The position numbers and the translations under genes are program-made. Of a stretch of DNA of 64,000 nucleotides, positions 57,640-64,000 are shown in pieces. The stretch comes from Misgurnus anguillicaudatus (taxonomy: Eukaryota > Chordata > Actinopteri > Cypriniformes > Cobitidae). A model generated the notes under the pieces. It was not told where the DNA came from. It made no database searches and saw only the letters and a list, made by a program, of their open reading frames with translations. The stretch's first letter is position 1, and each line of letters begins with the position of its first letter. The stretch lies in NCBI RefSeq assembly GCF_027580225.2, contig NC_073360.2, forward strand, positions 11,214,501 through 11,278,500, in the 5' to 3' direction.

Positions 57640-58345
57640 CGCAGTGGTTAAGTGCTTAAGTGCGACCCGCAGTAGTGTGCACGTCTCAAACTATGAAAAA
57701 TATAAAGTACAATCTCACCCAGCGAGATATCTTTAAGTTGGTGTGAACGCAAATGACCAGCAGACTCAGAGTTACAGTGCTATTTGCAAGGGGAGCCAAC
57801 TGATACCAGTGATGAACCACAGGCATGGGGCAGAACAATGAGGCAACAAATTCTCTCTTGATCACTCAAGATTGTAAAAAAGTACTAATCTGCCTTACCA
57901 GTACACCATCAGAACGCGTTTTGGCCGCAAAATGGAAAAATTATAACCCCAGTAAGGTTCCTCAATTGAATCGTGTGTTGTTTTGTGGATGGAAGTGCTA
58001 TAATAAACATACACATAGGCGCCGATCCTGTGGGTGCTGCGGAGCTCGGCTCGAGCACCCACCGAAATGGACAAATTTTACTCAAATACGCTTCTGAAAT
58101 TCTGAGCCTCTCTTATTGGTGGATCTCACGAATTGCAATATCTAAAATGCTTTGATGGATTCACATTTCGTGTGTAAAACAATGCGGAAAACGTGACCGT
58201 GCTGCTTTCTTTTCCAAGCACTTGGGTTTTCCAGAGCATCTGCCGTTGCTAAGTAACCTAAGCTTTGCTTGACGTTGTGACGAGCACACACTGCCAAAAA
58301 AGAAATCGGCGCCTATGAACACTCGCGTTTGTTAAAAAACGCATA
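57640..58345 (+). pseudogene. Second hAT transposase remnant, with nested MITE
   Basis: The stretch parallels 13570-13912: gtgtgcacgtc, aatataaagtacaatctcac, tatttgcaaggggagccaact, then a frame around 57790-57960 reading DEPQAWGRTMRQQ and CKKVLICLTSTPSERVL. The PSERV motif of the hAT dimerisation region is clearer here than in the other copy, but the FS-AGN part is lost. It is interrupted at 58012-58319 and resumes with cactcgcgtttgttaaaaaacg. Confidence 0.7.
58012..58319. mobile_element. MITE with ATAGGCGCCGAT ends
   Basis: ATAGGCGCCGAT at the left and ATCGGCGCCTAT at the right are perfect 12-bp inverted ends. It splits the hAT remnant: the aacacacacgtttgtt context of the 13.9-kb copy is interrupted here. 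The target duplication is not decided. Confidence 0.75.
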
Positions 58346-58392
58346 TCTGATCCTCGTTTACATTAATATATTTCAAAATATATGTATGCATT

Positions 58393-58618
58393 CCCTACTG
58401 AAAAATCCAGCTAAGACCAGCATAAGCTGGTGAGGTGGTTTTGGATGGTCTCCCAGCTTGGTTTTAGCTGGTTTTGCTGGTGTAGCAAGCTGGTCTAGCT
58501 GTGTTTTGGTCACTTTTTAAGCTGATTTAGCAGGACTTAGCTGGTCACCAGGTTGACCTTAAAACAGCTAAAACCAGCTACCAGCTTATGAAGGTCTTAA
58601 CTGGATTTTTCAGTAGGG
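58393..58618. mobile_element. Palindromic MITE with AAACCAGC/GCTGGTTT motifs
   Basis: CCCTACTGAAAAATCCAG opens it and CTGGATTTTTCAGTAGGG closes it, an exact 18-bp inverted pair. Between them, words of the type agctggt, accagct and ttttagctgg recur in both orientations. 226 bp. Confidence 0.9.
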
Positions 58619-58974
58619 TTATATATAAGACCTATATGCATTAATGTGTGTGTACATGTCCATAACAAAGAAATGTCAGGTCCATAACGCTCTTTCTTCC
58701 TTATAAAATGCACATGCAAAAACTTAAATAAAATAAATACTAAAAATGTTTTTGATAAGCTGACCTTTCTCCATTTGTTGGGTATTATTGCTTCTGGTTT
58801 GTGTCTTTTAATTCCTACAAAGTATCTTAAAGAAAATTTGATACACGTTTGATAGCGCTGTGAATATAATGGTCCAAATGCAAACTGTCAGACCTTTGTT
58901 TTACATATTTAATGTATGTACATATACAACTGTCTTTACTCCTGTTGCTGGACACGGCCACATGACACAACAAT

Positions 58975-59095
58975 CACTGTTTCTCATGCGCTAGAAACAC
59001 CAACGTCATGGGTTTGATTCCCAGGGCATGCACAAAACGAACACACAGCAAGTCTCTCTGGATAAAAGCATCTTCCAAATGTCTGAAATGTAAAT
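58975..59095 (+). mobile_element. tRNA-derived SINE fragment
   Basis: The polymerase III B-box ggtttgattcc (59011-59021) is followed by cagggcatgcaca and the tail ctggataaaagcatcttccaaatg, which is the shared tail of cyprinid tRNA-derived SINEs (ggataaaagcgtctgccaaatg type). The A-box half is decayed (tctcatgcgctagaaac). Confidence 0.8.
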
Positions 59096-60593
59096 GGCTT
59101 CTGGTTGCTTTGTCGCTGTGAACTCGACTTGAGAAGTGCCCAATGTTTTTTTCTCCGATGCCTAATAAGGACGCCAAACTAAGCCTTCCTGCCTCTCCAG
59201 GCAATTCGGAAACTGATAACTTTATTATTAATGTCAGCATTTGATGTTCCGGCTCTAGAGGAAGCGCACGAGATGTAAGCAGGTATCACGGCATTGCAGA
59301 ATATCAGTTCTGCCCCTTGTGGATTTGTATAGACGCCATGCCCGAGATCCATAAAAATACTTCAATCCCAAGAGGAGAGAAATAGCATAAAAAACCACAG
59401 GGATCCTTTATAGCGAAGACGTCTACATTAAGCATTCATGCATTGATCAATACCACCCGTTCCCATTGGACAAGTGCTAAAGTCGCAGAGGACCAAAGCC
59501 TATGTGACTGACAGCAACCAACACGGAGCGTGAGGGAAAATATTAAAAATATTATTGTGCGTGTGTGTGCGTAGATGACTGCAGAAGTGAATACACAAGA
59601 CCCAGAGTGGTTAATTCAATGTTCCCTGGCAAGCATGCCAGAGTAACACTAGCAGCCCTCCAACTCAAATTGGCGGTTGGAGGCTTTTAGCAATTATGTT
59701 TTTGTTAGAGCGTACAGATGCGTGTCTTGCAGGCCAGGCGACTCTGGTGCTAAAGCACTATAATCAGTGAAGGCTTGCTGGGCGAATGGGAGGGTCTGAG
59801 ATCAAAGTCAATTTGTTCACAGGAGGAAAAATGAGGGACAAGAGGGTGGCAGGTTTGAGGACAGCAGGACCGAAGAAAGGTGCAAGTGATCGCGTTTGCC
59901 GAGAGGTTTGCGACTTTATGGCCGTCTCGTGTTTGCAGTAAGGGTAATGGGAGCTCTTAGTAGGGCAAACAGGTCGGTGAATGCTGTGATTTTAGGATGA
60001 TATTAGGAACCTAAATACCATTTCAAAACAAAACCACTTGTATTGTGCAGTAATTCGACACCATCTGGCATTCTCTGTACCAACACCAGCCATACAAAGC
60101 ATGGTCTAAAAGCTCCCCAAGAAATAGTGTGTAAGTTTTTCAACATTTTGGAATGTGTACATTTTTTATTGGTCAATTGCCTCGTCGGTGGTGCAATCTT
60201 ACTCAGCAACCAGCAAAGTGACATCAGACCAATCAATGCTGGGTATCACAAAACCCAATTTTATGTGTTTTACTCTCTTAAAAATAAAGGTGGATAATGT
60301 TTTTATAAACCATTTTAGCTGTGTGGTTCTGTCCATAAAGAACATTAAACAACAAAATAACCTTTCTGGTGCTTTTTAGTGGTAAAAGATTATTCAGACT
60401 ATAAAGATATGGTCCTTTTAAGAACTTTGACCGGAGAAGACTGGAGAACAAAAAGAAGAAAAAACAAAACAATACTACACGTTGCATTCCAACCAATCAT
60501 TGATTGGAAGGCAGCAGAAATAACAACTGATGTCCGGAAACAACCGCGATGAAGGCAAACAGATTGATGCCATTGCTCCATAAATCTTTCTCC
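59096..60593. other. Low-repeat intron sequence
   Basis: Segment 59640-59980 has balanced composition (agcagccctccaactcaaat tggcggttggagg is a small palindrome). No exon of gbe1 (expected to carry an FxRxxLLFIFNFHP motif) was found. Confidence 0.35.
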
Positions 60594-60597
60594 TTAA

Positions 60598-60965
60598 AGC
60601 GATACTCCATCCAAAATTCAAAATTACCCCATGATTTACTCATCCTCAAGCAATCTGAGATACATATGTCCATCATCATTTACTGTGGGCTCACATCAAA
60701 TGCGAGTTCAACAATTTGCACGAGTAGATTGCATACAAATTCAATGCAAAGACGCAATCAGATGCGTCCTTGCGTGGGGCGACGCGAATGACGCAATATG
60801 GGTGCCGCGTTTGCCGCGTAAACACACGCTATTCGCCTCAAATGCGTTTTCGCCCCACTTGAAAATATTCAACTCGAGCAAAAAAATTGCATGACACGAA
60901 GTTAAATCCCAAAAGTAATCTAGAGCGAGTAAAGCGATGCCCCGTGTTTGGTGTGTATGTAGCAT
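60598..60965 (+). mobile_element. TTAA element left end plus adjoining repeat
   Basis: TTAA (60594-60597) is followed by AGCGATACTCCATCC and aaaattaccccatgatttactcatcctc, the terminus of a very common fish TTAA element. From about 60684, gggctcacatcaaatgcgag starts a different repeat. Right ends are not seen. Confidence 0.5.
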
Positions 60966-61542
60966 ATAGACAAATACATTTGGAGTTATTTTAGTAAATG
61001 TCCTTGCTCTTCCAAACAGGGATCAGGGAACCCCCAAAAAAGCATTTATCCTTCACAGAAGTAATTCACGCGTCTCCAAGGGATAATAAATGTCTTCTGT
61101 GGGTAATCGATGCGATTTTGTAAGAAAAATATACATATTTCAAACTTTATAACAAGCTTCTGGTAATGTGCTTAGTTACCTGTGGTAACTACTTGAGTAA
61201 TAAACAGGATAATGTGCAGTCATGTTGTTATAACATACAGTAGTGGTCAAAAGTGATGTTCATCTTCACTATTTATCTAAATATAAAAAAATATAAAAAA
61301 ACTGTATGCATGTTGCATTGGTGTATTTAGATAAACTGAAGCTCAGCTTTGAGAAAAATTTAGGGAGGCATGGCAAAAAATAACACACATGTGCAAAGTT
61401 TATAAAAACATAGCCCAGGACAATGACTACAAAATATAACCACAAAAGAAGATAAAAAAATATTAATAACAGATTAAATTACAGTCAATGTATGTTTTAT
61501 TACCTGTGAGCTTTGTTTTTCTAAGCATTTTTTTGTGTGTAT
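60966..61542. other. AT-rich sequence, nothing recognised
   Basis: No exon or repeat end was seen. Confidence 0.4.
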
Positions 61543-61546
61543 TTAA

Positions 61547-63130
61547 AGAGCCACACAGATCCAAAATCAAAACTGACCTGTATTGCAGTGTGTCATGTAG
61601 CTGTCCATCAATGTAAACAATGTTCAAAGTAGTTGAACCAAAAAGTGCATGATTAATAAAGTTATTGGCTTCTAAAGTAGGGAGTTAACTCTGAATCGCT
61701 GAAACGAGTCGTCATATGGATTGAATCTCCTGCCTGACTTCATCCACCTCACACGAACACTTTGCATAATAATCTCCACCTACAGCCTTACCCGCGGGAC
61801 AAACGAAAACTATGACCTGTCCACAGCTAGTTAGTGTGTAAACATCATATCACGCTGTGTTTTCAGTTTGTGTTGTTTTCACTGCCAAAGGATGAAGATA
61901 TATGAAGAATCTGTGGTTAAAATTACTTTTTCATGTAGGGATTCACTAGACGTTTGACAATGAAAGATGGTTCAGTACCCAGTTTATTTGGAACACCATG
62001 CATCTCCTAATCACAACCTGTAAGTATGATTATAGCTACATACTTGCTTAAATGAGTGTAAAAATGTTAATGTCTATCATTGTTTTTACTGCTTGGATTA
62101 ATGATGAATGATGTTGTTGTTTAAACTCTTAATATACTGTCAGAGAGTCACGTTAACAAGCGGCTAACGCATACTCACTTACGGCTTTGCTATGACACGG
62201 TTAGTTTACATAAATGCTTAAATGAGTGTAAAATGTTAGTTTCTATCATCGTTTTTATTGCTTGGATTAATGATGAATGATGTCGTTGTTTAAACTCTTA
62301 ATATACTGTCAGAGAGTCAACGTTAGCAAGCGGCTAACGCATGCTGCACTTACGGTTTTGCTATGACCCGGTTAGCTTACATAAATACTTAAATGAGTGT
62401 AAAATGTTAGTTTCTATCGTTGTTTTTATTGCTTGGATTAATGATGAATGATGTCGTTGTTTAAACTCTTAATATACTGTCAGAGAGTCAAGGTTAGCAA
62501 GCAGCTAACGCATGCTGCACTTACGGTTTTGCTATGACCCGGTTAGTTTACATAAATACTTAAATGAGTGTAAAATTGTTAGTTTTTATAGTCGTTGATA
62601 TTGCTTAGATTAATGATGAATGATGTCGTTGTTTAAACTCTTAATATACTGTCAGAGAGTCAAGGTTAGCAAGCAGCTAACGCATGCTGCACTTACGGTT
62701 TTGCTATGACCCGGTTAGTTTACATAAATACTTAAATGAGTGTAAAATTGTTAGTTTTTATAGTCGTTGATATTGCTTAGATTAATGATGAATGATGTGT
62801 ATTTTCGATAATGTCTTCTCAGTAAATCATGTTAGCACTAGGTCAATACATGTTACACTATTGTTGGTCTGTGCCACTGATCTGTGGTCTGTGCAGAGAC
62901 TGTCAGTTGACCAATCAGAGCAGAGTAGGCTACTGAAAGGTGGGGTTTAGGCAGACTGAGTCGTTGAACGGCTTCAAACGAATCGTTTGGGGATCTCTGA
63001 GAAATGGGGAATATTAAATTTATATTTTGAGAAAATTACAGTGTTTTTTGACCTTGCACGCATTTAAACCTGCTGTCCGGGACATATAAACAGTGATAGG
63101 ATTGCTTAAAATTGGAATCTTACTGGCTCT
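61547..63130. mobile_element. TTAA-flanked element O hosting a tandem array
   Basis: TTAA at 61543-61546 and 63131-63134 bounds AGAGCCACACAGATCC ... GGAATCTTACTGGCTCT (short inverted ends AGAGCCA). It contains the 171-bp tandem repeat at 62030-62800, which makes up about half its length. No transposase frame. Confidence 0.75.
62030..62800. repeat. 171-bp tandem repeat, about 4.5 copies
   Basis: The word cttaaatgagtgtaaaa recurs at 62047, 62217, 62388, 62559 and 62731, giving periods of 170, 171, 171 and 172. Each unit also carries gattaatgatgaatgatgt, gtttaaactcttaatatact gtcagagagtca, agcggctaacgcatgctgca and tgctatgacccggttag. The last two full units are almost identical to each other, while the first is the most different. 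Confidence 0.95.
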
Positions 63131-63134
63131 TTAA

Positions 63135-64000
63135 ATAAAACCCGATATTCTAATTACGCTGTGATTTGCCTTTTTGATCAATAAATACGTTTATTGTTTT
63201 GTCAATTTTCATCAACATCACTTTTGGCCACTCCTGTAAATTTTACAGTATATAACACACAATCTCTCTCTCCATTTCATCGTCATCAATAACAAATATA
63301 ATTATTCTGCCACCACCGCTGGTTCTGCCTGACTTTATTCATATTCATTTTTCCGTTCCATCTTTTATACAATTCATTAATTTAGTTTCCTTATGAAGTC
63401 ATCAGTTGTAAACCACAGGACTGTTTCGCTCGAGGGAAAGGTTGTTATAGATTCAAGGAGGACTGCTGATATGGGTGAATTATTTAGAATGACGTTCAAG
63501 TAAATGCCCCTGACAGATAATAGCAGAATGATGACCTGACACAATCACAGACGCCTGTTGGCACGCAGCATATCAAAGACACATCAGGCCTGACAGGAAA
63601 CGCTTTCATGATACCCAACTGGGATTTACAATACTCCAACCATCTGAAAAGATAGAGGCGCGTGAAGAACTTGTCCATCGAGAGACGAAAAGAATCGGGA
63701 AGATCGAGAGGAAAATGCATAGATGGTTTGAGTTCTTGTCAGGTGCTGATGTCGACAGAATTTTAATGGCTGATGTTTGTGCTGGAGTGCTTAACTCAGG
63801 GGAAACTTTGTCTTCTTTTATCCAAACGAAAGAGAGGAAAAGTCTAAAAGAACAAAACTGCTGCTCATCCTGTTAAAGGACATGGGAGATATTATTCCAT
63901 CTCTCTGTAGATTCCAGATTTATGACCACTTCCTCCCCTGAGCTTTTTTGTACATTTGGTATAGTTTGGATTGCGAAACTTGGCTTGTTTGCCAAAATGT
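63135..64000. other. Right-edge non-coding sequence
   Basis: From 63400 to 63900 the composition is balanced and no repeats are recognised. The minus-strand frame 63496-63720 has no known relative. This should be gbe1 intron. Confidence 0.4.

Noticed and set aside
59005..59025. tRNA gene (B-box ggtttgattcc)
   Set aside because: No A-box, acceptor stem or cloverleaf; the downstream ggataaaagcatcttccaaatg tail marks a SINE.
62030..62800. CRISPR-like array
   Set aside because: It is a head-to-tail tandem repeat of 171 bp with no unique spacers, in a vertebrate genome.

Overview
This is vertebrate nuclear DNA. It is almost certainly from a ray-finned fish and probably a cyprinid-like otophysan. 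The evidence is interrupted protein-coding genes with spliceosomal introns, a 5S-rRNA-derived SINE of the zebrafish SINE3 type, a tRNA-derived SINE, Tc1-like transposons, hAT elements and very many short non-autonomous DNA transposons. There are no operons, CRISPR arrays or bacterial signals. Nearly all open frames of 60-150 codons here are chance frames or lie in repeats.

Two real genes are partly present, both on the minus strand. At the left edge is the 5' coding part of a cationic amino acid transporter of the CAT-1 type (slc7a1): the start-codon exon (1294-1697, ATG at 1661-1663), a second coding exon (120-278) and the first 28 bases of a third (28-1). The 91-bp intron between the last two appears to use a GC-AG splice pair. 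At 53187-53304 and 29492-29554 lie the penultimate and last coding exons of the glycogen branching enzyme gene (gbe1). A 23.6-kb intron full of transposons separates them. The earlier gbe1 exons must lie beyond 64000. The interval between gbe1 and slc7a1 (about 29.2 kb down to 1.7 kb) is non-coding in what I can read, apart from a possible 5' non-coding exon and promoter of slc7a1 near 17.45-17.65 kb.

Layout: 0-1.7 kb slc7a1 exons; 2.7-5.3 kb a four-deep nest of hAT-like elements; 6.9-10.9 kb a small TTA-flanked element split by about 3.8 kb of mixed repeats; 11.4-16 kb TTAA-flanked, foldback and hAT elements; 16-19 kb mostly single-copy sequence; 19-27.7 kb small DNA transposons; 27.8-30.1 kb the gbe1 3' end flanked by GTACC-rich MITEs; 30.5-38.5 kb many TTAA elements, an L2-like LINE tail and a long hairpin; 39.5-40.7 kb a truncated Tc1; 42-43 kb the second copy of an unassigned element with a 4-bp target duplication; 44.4-48.2 kb a hAT element, then a three-deep nest containing the SINE3; 52.2-52.8 kb a Harbinger-like MITE; 53.2 kb the gbe1 exon; 55.5-56.6 kb a Tc1 with both ends; 57.6-59.1 kb hAT remains, MITEs and a SINE; 61.5-63.1 kb a TTAA element containing a 171-bp tandem array.

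I did not find a new multi-gene system. The most useful observations are the gbe1 terminal intron, the GC-AG intron in slc7a1, a DNA transposon family with 4-bp duplications and an internal TTGCGGTAATGA motif, and at least seven different TTAA-flanked families whose ends all begin with AG.
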